Source of the DNA: Rossellomorea vietnamensis NBRC 101237
GTDB lineage: Bacteria; Bacillota; Bacilli; Bacillales; Bacillaceae_B
Direction of reading: 5' to 3'
DNA length: 49,340 bases
Assembly: GCF_001591825.1 (NCBI RefSeq)
Contig: NZ_BCVQ01000030.1
Span: 1-49,340, forward strand
The position numbers and the translations under genes are program-made. Under the pieces are notes generated by a model, which saw only the letters and a list, made by a program, of their open reading frames with translations, did not search any database and was not told the origin of the DNA. Shown piece after piece: positions 41,632-49,340 of the stretch (position 1 is the stretch's first letter; every line of letters starts with the position of its first letter).

Positions 41632-43111
41632 CTGCAACCATTCCTTTTTCCCACTGCTCTCTTAAAACTCTCCTCAGCAGTTTGTTTGACGCATTCCGTG
41701 GGAGTTCATCCACAAACACGAATTTTTTCGGACGCTTATAAGACGCCAGGTTTCTCTTGCAGTGTGTGATGATATCCTCTTTTGTCAGATGATCTTTCTT
41801 TACAACGAACGCACACGGCATCTGCCCCCATTCGTCACTTGTGATACCAGCCACTCCTGCATCCTCCACACCGTCATAGCTGAGGAGGACACTCTCGATT
41901 TCAGCCGGATACACATTTTCCCCTCCGGAAATGATCAGGTCCGAACGCCGGTCCAGGACAAATAAGAACCCTTCTTCATCCACATATCCGATATCCCCCG
42001 TATGAAACCAGCCGGATTCAAAGCTTTTGGCGTTGGCTTCCTCCCTCCGGTAATATCCACCCGTCACATTCGGGCCTTTCACAAGGATTTCGCCTTCCTG
42101 GTTCGCCTTGGCGGTTCCTTCTTCACTCTTGATTTTTAATTCAGAAGGGAAGAGGGGTTTTCCGGCCGATCCGAGCTTAGTCATACTGTACTCTGGTGAC
42201 AAAGTCACGATCTGAGAGGCGGTCTCTGTCATACCATAGGTTTGGAAGACCGGCACCCCTTTTTCTTTACACTTCTGCAGTAATGGAAGTGGCGCGGGAC
42301 CACCGCCCAACAACATGCAGCGGAAACTGGGATGATAGGTTTCATCCCCCATGTCGTTCAACAAACGGGAAAGCATATTGCTGACAACGGACATGATGGT
42401 GACATTCCCGGACATCAATTCACGGTTGATCCCTTTCACATCGAAGGTTTCAAACAGACGCACGTTCATTCCGTAAATCACACTTCGCATCAGGATGGAG
42501 TAACCACTGATATGAAAAAGGGGTACGGAACAAAGCCAAGTATCATTTTCATTTATACCAAGATTCAGGGAAGAACCGATGGCACTCCACCAATGGTTGC
42601 CGTACGATTGGAGGACACCCTTCGGCGCTCCCGTCGTACCTGATGTGTACATGACCGAGCATGCTTGGTCCAATTGAAAATGATCCTTCACCTCAAAGTG
42701 TGTCGGGGCAGTGTCGAATAATCGAGAGAAAGAGACTCCCACCACTTCTTCCCCTAAAAAAGAAAGCTTCCCTTCAAATTCATCATCATAAATGACCGTC
42801 CCTAATCCCATATCTTGAATCTGGAAAGAAAGTTCATTTTCACTTAACTTATTGTTTAACAGTACAGTCGTGAAACCGAGCTGTTGAATGGCATGAACAA
42901 AGAAGACAGACTCCACTTTATTTTTAATCATGAGTCCCACAAAAGGATGAGACGAATGTTTTACGATGGTATGCAGTTGTTCCCCGATCGAAATGGCTTT
43001 CTCCCAAAGCTCACTAAATGTATACTCCACATCCCCATTGCTTAACGCCTTCCGGTCAGGGGTTAAAAACGCTCTTTGTTTCAGCCAGTTAGGTAATTCC
43101 TGTGTAGTCAT
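41621..43111 (-). CDS. menE: o-Succinylbenzoate-CoA ligase
   Basis: MenE activates o-succinylbenzoate with ATP and CoA. The 496-residue adenylate-forming enzyme has the phosphate loop YTSGTTGAPKG, the A5 motif QTYGMTETASQ, the TGD motif in WFHTGDIGYVDEEG and the C-terminal catalytic lysine region LPRNASNKLLRR. I chose ATG 43111 (GGAG nine bases upstream) over the ATG at 43126, which directly abuts its ribosome binding site. A terminator hairpin lies between menB and this gene, but no separate promoter is evident. Confidence 0.95.
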   Translation of the reverse strand: MTTQELPNWLKQRAFLTPDRKALSNGDVEYTFSELWEKAISIGEQLHTIVKHSSHPFVGLMIKNKVESVFFVHAIQQLGFTTVLLNNKLSENELSFQIQDMGLGTVIYDDEFEGKLSFLGEEVVGVSFSRLFDTAPTHFEVKDHFQLDQACSVMYTSGTTGAPKGVLQSYGNHWWSAIGSSLNLGINENDTWLCSVPLFHISGYSILMRSVIYGMNVRLFETFDVKGINRELMSGNVTIMSVVSNMLSRLLNDMGDETYHPSFRCMLLGGGPAPLPLLQKCKEKGVPVFQTYGMTETASQIVTLSPEYSMTKLGSAGKPLFPSELKIKSEEGTAKANQEGEILVKGPNVTGGYYRREEANAKSFESGWFHTGDIGYVDEEGFLFVLDRRSDLIISGGENVYPAEIESVLLSYDGVEDAGVAGITSDEWGQMPCAFVVKKDHLTKEDIITHCKRNLASYKRPKKFVFVDELPRNASNKLLRRVLREQWEKGMVADED

Positions 43112-43154
43112 CCTGTCATTCTCCATTCCTTTCGTATTGATCTATTTTTCATTT

Positions 43155-43192
43155 AAAAAAGCCCGATGAATCCATGTCAGATTCATCAGGCC
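43155..43192 (-). terminator. Intrinsic terminator between menB and menE
   Basis: On the minus strand GCCTGATGAATC and GATTCATCGGGC pair (one G-U) around TGACATG, followed by TTTTTT. It begins 10 bases after the menB stop codon and lies inside the men operon. Confidence 0.85.
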
Positions 43193-43201
43193 ACCCTCAA
43201 A

Positions 43202-44020
43202 TCAAGGGAAACGAGGGAATTGTCCGAAGTCCGGCTTACGCTTTTCTTTGAATGCGTCGCGTCCTTCTTTTGCTTCTTCCGTTGTGTAGTAGAGAAGGGT
43301 AGCGTCACCTGCAAGCTGCTGCAGACCTGCCAGTCCATCTGTATCTGCGTTAAATGAAGCTTTTAAGAAACGAAGGGCAGTCGGACTTTTCTCAAGCATC
43401 TCTGAAGCCCATTGAACCGTTTCCGCTTCCAGCTGCTCATACGGCACCACTGTATTGACAAGACCCATTTCAAGTGCTTCTTGGGCATTGTACTGACGGC
43501 ATAGGTACCAGATTTCTTTCGCTTTCTTGTGGCCGATGATGCGTGCAAGATATCCTGCACCGTATCCAGCATCAAAGCTTCCTACTTTAGGACCTGTTTG
43601 TCCGAAGATCGCATTGTCAGCGGCGATCGTAATATCACATACGACGTGAAGGACGTGTCCGCCTCCGATCGCATAACCGGCTACCATTGCAATGACCGGC
43701 TTAGGGATCACACGGATCAGACGCTGTAGGTCCAATACATTCAAGCGAGGAATTTCATCTTCCCCTACATATCCTCCATGACCGCGTACACGTTGGTCTC
43801 CGCCTGAACAGAATGCTTTCTCACCTGCACCTGTTAAAACGATGACACCAACCTTGGAATCGTCACGAGCATAAGCAAATGCATCGATTAGTTCCATGAC
43901 GGTTTTAGGACGGAATGCGTTACGAACTTCTGGTCGATTGATCGTAATCTTAGCGATTCCATTGTATGTTTCGTATAAAATATCTTCGTAATTTCTTTCT
44001 GAAACCCATTCAAAAGCCAT
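43202..44020 (-). CDS. menB: 1,4-Dihydroxy-2-naphthoyl-CoA synthase
   Basis: MenB closes the second ring by an intramolecular Claisen reaction. The 272-residue crotonase-fold protein has [12 protein letters not shown] (oxyanion hole region), and [19 protein letters not shown]. The Gly in QTG marks the bicarbonate-dependent type I MenB. The C-terminus [13 protein letters not shown] matches the family. ATG 44020 has AAAGGAGG nearby. It is 15 bases downstream of menH. Confidence 0.97.
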   Translation of the reverse strand: MAFEWVSERNYEDILYETYNGIAKITINRPEVRNAFRPKTVMELIDAFAYARDDSKVGVIVLTGAGEKAFCSGGDQRVRGHGGYVGEDEIPRLNVLDLQRLIRVIPKPVIAMVAGYAIGGGHVLHVVCDITIAADNAIFGQTGPKVGSFDAGYGAGYLARIIGHKKAKEIWYLCRQYNAQEALEMGLVNTVVPYEQLEAETVQWASEMLEKSPTALRFLKASFNADTDGLAGLQQLAGDATLLYYTTEEAKEGRDAFKEKRKPDFGQFPRFP

Positions 44021-44035
44021 TGGTTTGTTCCTCCT

Positions 44036-44845
44036 TTATGTAGTTAACAGTAGTTCCTCTATTATTGTACCAAACTTTCGCGATTCTTCCACATGAATTG
44101 CATGACCGGTGTTGGAAAATGTCAGGATTTGAAAATCGGGATTGAGCTTTTTCATTTCTTCTGCAATCTGAACGAACTTATGATCCAGCTCTCCCACAAG
44201 TAATCGGACTGGGAATGTCAGTTCACCAAGCCGGTCCCATAAAGAATCCTGAGCCCCGGTCCCCATCCCTTTCAAGCTATGGGATAAGCCTGTGGCCGAC
44301 TGGCTCAGACGCTGTTGCCTGATGTCGGAACGCTCTTGATCCGACAGCCTTTTCTGAGATGTGAACAAGGGAATCTCCTGCCAGAAATCGACAAAGTCTT
44401 CGATGCCTTCCCTTTCTATTCTGTCCGCCAGTGCATGATCCTTCTTCCGGCGATCTGCTCTTTCTTCACTCGTCCTCAATCCAGGAGAGGCGCTTTCCAA
44501 TATCAAGGCCTTCACTTTTTCAGGATAAGTCAAGCTGAAGTGAAGGGCCATACGCCCACCCATTGAATACCCGACCAACACGGCGTTGTTGATGCCGAGC
44601 TCATTCAGCAGAGTGTTTATATCTGCTGCAACCCGCTCCATGGTGTACCTTGTGACGTCTCTCGGGGACTCCGTACGGCCATGACCGATCAAATCAATGC
44701 TGATACATCGATAGTTCACAGACAATTGATCGGTGACCCTGGACCACGTTGTTGTGTCGCCTGTGAAACCGTGAAGGAAAACCAAAGGGTCTCCCTCTCC
44801 TTTCACTTCTACAAAATAACGGATATCATTCACTTGAAGAATCAA
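44036..44845 (-). CDS. menH: SHCHC synthase MenH (alpha/beta hydrolase fold)
   Basis: MenH eliminates pyruvate from SEPHCHC. The 269-residue alpha/beta hydrolase has LHGFTGDTTTW, the nucleophile elbow GYSMGG, Asp in VGELDHKF and His in TGHAIHVEES. The start lies inside menD. GTG 44854 nearly touches its ribosome binding site, whereas TTG 44845 is eight bases from AAAGGG, so I prefer the latter; either way translation is coupled to menD. Gene order D-H-B supports the assignment. Confidence 0.92.
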   Translation of the reverse strand: MILQVNDIRYFVEVKGEGDPLVFLHGFTGDTTTWSRVTDQLSVNYRCISIDLIGHGRTESPRDVTRYTMERVAADINTLLNELGINNAVLVGYSMGGRMALHFSLTYPEKVKALILESASPGLRTSEERADRRKKDHALADRIEREGIEDFVDFWQEIPLFTSQKRLSDQERSDIRQQRLSQSATGLSHSLKGMGTGAQDSLWDRLGELTFPVRLLVGELDHKFVQIAEEMKKLNPDFQILTFSNTGHAIHVEESRKFGTIIEELLLTT

Positions 44846-46580
44846 GATCTTCACCCTTTAGGTTGTTCGTCATTTCCCGGGAAACAAAATTCCACAATTT
44901 ACGATGATTTGCTACATTTTCTTCTCTATTGGTCACAACCTCAATGATTTTTATCCCCTTGCTTTGCTCTGCTTCCTGAAGAGCCGGGATGAATTCTTCC
45001 TCGTTTCCAACATGGAAATAATGTGCTCCGTATAGTTTGGCTGCATGAGCAAACTCCAAGTCCATCGGGGTTCCGAACAGGTCTTCGAAGTGAGTCTGGT
45101 CACCCGCTTGAGGCAGGTAGGAAAAGATCCCGCCACCATTATTGTTCATCACCACAATCGTCACGTCCAATTGATATTTCCTTGCTGTCAGTAACCCATT
45201 AAGATCATGGAAAAAGGCGAGATCCCCAATCAGGAGATACATCGGCTGAGATACCGTACTCATACCAAGAGCCGTGGATACCACGCCGTCAATCCCGTTG
45301 GCTCCGCGGTTGGCAAAAATCCGCTGGGACCGGTCATTCGTGAAAAAGTATGTATCCAAATCACGGATCGGCATGCTGTTACTGGAAAACAGGGTGGATC
45401 CTTCAGGCAAATGCTGGATCAACTGATGGACCGCCATCCCTTCATCCCAGGATTGGTGACCCTTGACGAGTAACCCCTTCGTTTCCTTATTGACACGCTT
45501 CCACTTTTCCAGCCAGTCCATATTCCTTCGCCCACTTTGGTCAAAAAAGCTTTGACAAAACAGGTTTTCCCCGCAGTGGATGAAATCGGTGCCCCGTGCC
45601 GTCGGATCCTGCCACTCTTCCCCTTTACTCACAACCCACGCCGGGATTTCCGGCAGGCCTTTCAGGAACAGCATAAGAGCCTTCGAGACCGGCATGGCAC
45701 CGAAACGGATAATAAGATCTGGCTGAAGTGATTCTTTCAGTTCATCTATTCTTAAGAACGTGTCGTAGCAGTCCATGATATTATCTTTGGAATGGGTCCC
45801 GCTCCGGACGAAGGACAACGGATCCGCTACGATTGGCAGCGCATATTCCTTGGCAAATCGGACAATGGATGGAACAGCTTCTTCACTTAGCCCCGGTCCG
45901 CACACGATGAGGCCGCGCTTTGAATTCACCAATGTTTCCTGAAGTTCATTCTTGAAGTCAGAAGACAGCTGCCGATCCCCTTGAAGGACCCTCTTTGCCG
46001 GTCTTCCACTTGAGAATTCAACTTTTTGTAAATCCGGGATCAACGGTTCCCTAAATGGGAAGTTATAATGAACCGGACCTTCCGGATGCGCATTTGAAAG
46101 AGCCACACCCCTGACAGCAGATGATCGTGCATACTGCAGCATCGACGGGATGCTTTCAGGCAACGCCATATCGATGGACCATTTCACATGCTTCCCATAA
46201 AGATCGATCTGATCAATGGCTTGAGGGGCCCCCACTTCCCTAAGTTCATGGGGCCGGTCGGCCGTCAGCACGATGAGGGGCACCTTAGCATAACGAGCTT
46301 CAATGACAGCAGGATAATAATTGGCCCCGGCCGTCCCTGAACTGCATAGGATGGCGACGGGCTTTTTCTTTGCCTTGGCGATCCCCAACGCAAAAAAAGC
46401 CGCAGAGCGTTCATCCACATTGATGTACGTCTTCACCCCGGGATGGTGCGCAAATAATAACGCTAAAGGAGTAGAACGAGAGCCGGGACTGATGACGACT
46501 TCGTCTACTCCATTTCCAACTAATTCTTCCATGAAGGCCGCTAAATAATCTGTCAGTTTCTTTTGATGTTCATCATTCAT
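44826..46580 (-). CDS. menD: SEPHCHC synthase MenD
   Basis: MenD is a thiamine diphosphate enzyme that joins isochorismate and 2-oxoglutarate. The 584-residue protein has VVISPGSRSTPLAL at the N-terminus, the catalytic Glu in NVDERSAAFFALG, and the ThDP/Mg-binding GDLAFFHDLNG...NNNGGGIF region. Length fits. ATG 46580 lies within the end of menF (8-base overlap), with GGAGGG eight bases upstream. Confidence 0.97.
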   Translation of the reverse strand: MNDEHQKKLTDYLAAFMEELVGNGVDEVVISPGSRSTPLALLFAHHPGVKTYINVDERSAAFFALGIAKAKKKPVAILCSSGTAGANYYPAVIEARYAKVPLIVLTADRPHELREVGAPQAIDQIDLYGKHVKWSIDMALPESIPSMLQYARSSAVRGVALSNAHPEGPVHYNFPFREPLIPDLQKVEFSSGRPAKRVLQGDRQLSSDFKNELQETLVNSKRGLIVCGPGLSEEAVPSIVRFAKEYALPIVADPLSFVRSGTHSKDNIMDCYDTFLRIDELKESLQPDLIIRFGAMPVSKALMLFLKGLPEIPAWVVSKGEEWQDPTARGTDFIHCGENLFCQSFFDQSGRRNMDWLEKWKRVNKETKGLLVKGHQSWDEGMAVHQLIQHLPEGSTLFSSNSMPIRDLDTYFFTNDRSQRIFANRGANGIDGVVSTALGMSTVSQPMYLLIGDLAFFHDLNGLLTARKYQLDVTIVVMNNNGGGIFSYLPQAGDQTHFEDLFGTPMDLEFAHAAKLYGAHYFHVGNEEEFIPALQEAEQSKGIKIIEVVTNREENVANHRKLWNFVSREMTNNLKGEDLDSSSE

Positions 46581-47979
46581 GTACGGTCCCTCCTAATGCC
46601 CGGAGCATCGGCCGAAATTTCATCTGTGTTTCCTTAAACTCACTTTCAGGTTCAGAGTCGGCTACAATCCCGCAGCCTGCATACAAGTAGGCCTTGTCTC
46701 CCTGAAGGAGGCCTGAGCGAAGGGCCACGGCATATTCACCATTTCCATAGGCATCGATCCAACCGATGGGAGCGGCATATAGGCCACGGTCCATATCTTC
46801 CTCCTGCCTGATCACATGCATCGCCTTGTCCCTCGGGACACCACCCAGTGCGGGAGTGGGATGCAATTTTTCAACAAGGCTCAAAAGCGACGTATTCTCG
46901 GATGCCTGTCCGATGACCGGTGTATAGAGATGCTGGATATCCTTGAGCTTCATAAGTTGTGGCGTAGAAGGAATCGAAAGTGTCTCACAGAATGGATTGA
47001 GTGCCTGTTGAATGCTCTCCACAACAAGCTGATGTTCGTATCGGTTCTTTTCATCCTCAAGGAGCTCTTCCCCAAGTCTCTCATCACGTTCCAGGGTATC
47101 CCCCCTGGCGATTGAACCCGCAAGGCAGGTGGAGAGGATTTCTTCCCCTGTTTTCTTTACGAGTCGTTCAGGAGTTGCACCGATAAAGCAGCTTCCTTCC
47201 CATTCAAAACTGAATACGAAACTGTCGGGCTGCTGCTTCCACAGATTATCCAAGACGAAATCAGATGATACCTGTTGGTCGAATGACACTTCACATTTTC
47301 TCGCTAGGACGACTTTATCCATCTCACCCTTTTGCAGCCGATTCACCACACTCTGGACGGACCCCTTCCATTCTTCGGGTTTCACATCACGGTTCCCGAT
47401 CCACTCAGGGCGTTCGGGAATGATGACCTTTCGGGCGTTTGCAAGAAGTTCTTCCTTTAACCTGATCCGTTCATGGAATGAGCGTTCATCTTCATCCGGA
47501 TGACAGATGACATTCATCGTCAAGTAGTTCGTTTTTTCAGGTTTTGTTAACATGAACATCGGGAGTTGGAATGTCCCTGTAGAGAATTGATTCCATTCTT
47601 CACTATTATCATTCAACGGGTCAAAACGGAACCCACCGTATAATAGCGGGCCTGTTCCTGCCCATTTTTCCTCAGTCACGATCACAGATTCCTGGGTAAA
47701 GCGCTTCCACTCGTTCTCAACGGTAAAAAAGCGCCCTTCTTTTTCATCTGTAGACAGAATATGAGCCGCTCCGAGCCCTACCAGCGTGATGGTATGATCG
47801 CGGTCCTTCCATAGAAAGCGCTCTCCATGAAAAGAGTTCCCTCCATAATAAAAAGAAAGAGGGTCCACGGCATCCACTTCCTCCACTATACTGAGAAGGA
47901 CGGGGCGATGTATTTGTTTAGCCTTCATTCTGGCTGTATCATATGCTTTTTCAATACTGGTCTTATGGATGGTAACCAA
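46573..47979 (-). CDS. menF: Isochorismate synthase MenF
   Basis: MenF isomerises chorismate to isochorismate, the first committed step. The 468-residue chorismate-utilising enzyme has KVVLARKCEV, FIGATPERLVK, CLAGSIARG, LHPTPALGGVPRD and AGCGIVADSEPESEFKET, all diagnostic. The start is TTG 47979, seven bases after GGGGG; the frame open to 48009 adds ten leader residues and is unlikely. It heads the men operon behind a good sigma-A promoter. Confidence 0.95.
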   Translation of the reverse strand: MVTIHKTSIEKAYDTARMKAKQIHRPVLLSIVEEVDAVDPLSFYYGGNSFHGERFLWKDRDHTITLVGLGAAHILSTDEKEGRFFTVENEWKRFTQESVIVTEEKWAGTGPLLYGGFRFDPLNDNSEEWNQFSTGTFQLPMFMLTKPEKTNYLTMNVICHPDEDERSFHERIRLKEELLANARKVIIPERPEWIGNRDVKPEEWKGSVQSVVNRLQKGEMDKVVLARKCEVSFDQQVSSDFVLDNLWKQQPDSFVFSFEWEGSCFIGATPERLVKKTGEEILSTCLAGSIARGDTLERDERLGEELLEDEKNRYEHQLVVESIQQALNPFCETLSIPSTPQLMKLKDIQHLYTPVIGQASENTSLLSLVEKLHPTPALGGVPRDKAMHVIRQEEDMDRGLYAAPIGWIDAYGNGEYAVALRSGLLQGDKAYLYAGCGIVADSEPESEFKETQMKFRPMLRALGGTVHE

Positions 47980-48025
47980 TTGAATTCCCCCAAACAAAAT
48001 CACGTACAATAGTCAAACTTACTAT

Positions 48026-48054
48026 AAGATACACCTGTCCTTATGGTGTGTCAA
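48026..48054 (-). promoter_or_regulatory. Promoter of the menFDHB(EC) operon
   Basis: TTGACA (48054-48049), 17 bases, TATCTT (48031-48026) on the minus strand, about 45 bases upstream of the menF start. Confidence 0.75.
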
Positions 48055-48192
48055 CGGCGTTCAAGACATGTTTACAATATTTATCCTTATTATATATATA
48101 ATAAACCCTTTTTCTACTTTTGAGAAACCAAAAGCTTTGTAAAAGTCCTCAATTACTGGAAAATAGAACCTTCACGAATTTGTAGAAAATGA

Positions 48193-48221
48193 TTGACAGT
48201 CCCCTTCCCTTTACCTACACT
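48193..48221 (+). promoter_or_regulatory. Promoter of menA
   Basis: TTGACA (48193-48198), 17 bases, TACACT (48216-48221), about 60 bases upstream of menA. The remaining spacer between the divergent men promoters (48055-48192) is AT-rich with a TA-repeat near 48090-48105 and no other recognised element. Confidence 0.7.
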
Positions 48222-48281
48222 TTAATCTGTAAAGGAATTGTAATGTTTTCTGAAAATTCCTTATTGCGTAAGGGAGAGAGT

Positions 48282-49208
48282 ATGATGGAACAACAAGCAT
48301 CCAACGTGTTGGAATCAGATAAAGGGTGGAAGATCTGGTGGCAATTAACCCGGCCCCACACTCTTACAGCGGCATTCGTACCTGTACTGTTAGGGACGGT
48401 ACTAGCGCTGCAATTTACGAAAGTGGACATTTTACTGTTTGCAGCCATGCTGGTTGCCTGCCTGTTGATCCAGGCGGCCACGAATATGTTCAACGAATAT
48501 TATGATTATAAAAGGGGCCTGGATACAGAGCACTCGGTCGGGATCGGCGGAGCGATCGTCCGTAATGGTGTCAAACCATCAACGGTCATCAACCTTGCCT
48601 TTTCACTATACGGGGTCGCCCTCCTGTTAGGGATTTATATCTGTCTTAACAGTACATGGTGGCTGGCGCTCATAGGAATAGTGTGCATGGCAGCGGGGTA
48701 CTTTTATACTGGCGGACCAATGCCAATTGCTTACACACCATTCGGCGAAATCGTAGCCGGATTTTTCATGGGATTTGTGATCATCCTCATCTCATTTTAC
48801 ATCCAGACCGGCTATATCAATGGGGACAGCGTCCTCATCTCGATTCCGGTTTCCATATTGGTAGGTTCCATATTACTGGCCAACAATATCCGTGACCTCG
48901 ATGGAGACAAAGAAAACGGCCGCAAAACCATCGCGATCCTGTTAGGAAAAAAAGGAGCGATCATCCTCTTAGGCAGTATGTTTGTCGTTTCCTACGCCTG
49001 GATCATCGGATTGGTCGTTACAGGGATCTCATCCCCATGGCTGTTCGTAGCCTTTTTGAGCATCCCTAAAGCAATCAAAGCCACGACAGGGTTCATCGGG
49101 AAATCACAACCCATCGAAATGATGCCCGCCATGAAAGCAACCGCACAAACCAATACCATCTTTGGTTTCCTGTTATCCATTGGATTATTGCTTGCTTATT
49201 TGCTGTAA
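48282..49208 (+). CDS. menA: 1,4-Dihydroxy-2-naphthoate polyprenyltransferase MenA
   Basis: MenA attaches the polyprenyl tail to dihydroxynaphthoate in the membrane, giving demethylmenaquinone. The 308-residue protein has about eight to nine spans and both prenyltransferase Asp motifs, NMFNEYYDYKRGLD and NNIRDLDGDKENG. ATG 48282 follows AAGGGAGAG; the tandem ATG at 48285 is equally possible, and an upstream frame from 48189 overlaps the promoter and is rejected. It is divergent from the menF operon. No other men gene (menG, menI) is present in the window. Confidence 0.95.
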   Translation: MMEQQASNVLESDKGWKIWWQLTRPHTLTAAFVPVLLGTVLALQFTKVDILLFAAMLVACLLIQAATNMFNEYYDYKRGLDTEHSVGIGGAIVRNGVKPSTVINLAFSLYGVALLLGIYICLNSTWWLALIGIVCMAAGYFYTGGPMPIAYTPFGEIVAGFFMGFVIILISFYIQTGYINGDSVLISIPVSILVGSILLANNIRDLDGDKENGRKTIAILLGKKGAIILLGSMFVVSYAWIIGLVVTGISSPWLFVAFLSIPKAIKATTGFIGKSQPIEMMPAMKATAQTNTIFGFLLSIGLLLAYLL

Positions 49209-49229
49209 AAGATTTAGGTTCCCTTGATA

Positions 49230-49310
49230 AACCGCTGTTGATTTCCGTGCAAGACTTCGCTTTCCTCGGGCGGAAGGCGAGCCTCCTCGTCGCTGCCGCT
49301 GAGGCCACTG
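49230..49310. repeat. Fragment of a Bacillaceae interspersed repeat
   Basis: The block GTTGATTTCCGTGCAAGACT followed by TTCGCTTTCCTCGGGCGGAA and GCGAGCCTCCTCGTCGCTGC is GC-rich against its AT-rich surroundings. It resembles the short repeats (GTTGATTTCCGC...TCGCTTTCCGCGGGCGG...GAGCCTCCTCG) that I recall from many Bacillaceae intergenic regions. No gene is visible from 49209 to the window end. Only one copy is in the window, so repetition is recalled, not observed. Confidence 0.5.
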
Positions 49311-49340
49311 ATAATATACCGATTATTTGATTTGTAAAAC

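Noticed and set aside
1..49340. CRISPR arrays, tRNA or rRNA genes, transposases, defence systems
   Set aside because: I looked for regularly spaced repeats, cloverleaf sequences, rRNA motifs and transposase or nuclease motifs and saw none. The window is mostly conserved chromosomal housekeeping sequence.

Overview
The window is a stretch of core chromosome from a low-GC Gram-positive, spore-forming bacterium of the family Bacillaceae. The evidence is strong AGGAGG-type ribosome binding sites, many TTG starts, intrinsic terminators at nearly every transcription-unit end, T-box and S-box leaders, and a gene order that follows the Bacillus subtilis ytzE-ytgP-ytfP-leuS-ytqAB-ytpAB-metK-pckA-ytmAB-ytlACD-ytkD-luxS-ythAB-men segment. 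A marine or soil Bacillus relative such as Rossellomorea would fit, but that is inference from gene content. No prophage, insertion sequence, CRISPR array, tRNA or rRNA is visible.

Layout. 1-5300: DeoR-type regulator ytzE, an RsuA-type pseudouridine synthase, the flippase-like ytgP, flavoprotein ytfP, a Cse60-type small sporulation protein and a rhodanese. 5300-8220: leuS under a leucine T-box. 8326-12739: a catabolic insert with 3-hydroxybutyrate dehydrogenase, a GntP-family permease, a textbook sigma-54 promoter, its enhancer-binding activator and a YjlB cupin. 12865-13025: a gene-free block with the full architecture of an independent small RNA. 13065-16578: MFS exporter, two tiny coupled genes (ytzC and a 54-codon gene), then the tRNA wobble-uridine modification pair ytqA/ytqB (mnmL/mnmM). 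16619-20130: a luciferase-like flavin enzyme and secreted metalloprotease immune inhibitor A. 20453-22943: terpene synthase ytpB, lipase ytpA and gamma carbonic anhydrase-like ytoA. 23057-26528: metK with its SAM-I riboswitch, divergent from pckA with a CcpN-like box.

26590-36008 is a run of small units: a small membrane protein, a GNAT enzyme, bioY with a BirA box, a lipoprotein, ytmBA, the ytlACD ABC importer, the Nudix enzyme ytkD, a holin-like protein, several small proteins, luxS and yidD/ytjA. 36107-39623: a zinc-binding lipoprotein behind a Zur box, and the ythAB cytochrome bd-type oxidase. 39741-49208: an SDR enzyme, then the menaquinone operon menF-D-H-B-E-C with menA divergent from it, so seven steps of menaquinone synthesis sit together next to a quinol oxidase.

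I did not find an obviously new multi-gene system. The observations most worth a second look are the unassigned small-RNA locus (12865-13025), the sigma-54-controlled hydroxybutyrate module with two matching enhancer-site candidates, four dispersed copies of one palindromic terminator, extra inverted repeats in the metK leader downstream of its riboswitch, an orphan terminator between metK and pckA, and the apparent lack of a well-placed canonical start codon in ytqA. Regulatory sites were called by eye against remembered consensus sequences; no alignment, search or folding program was run.
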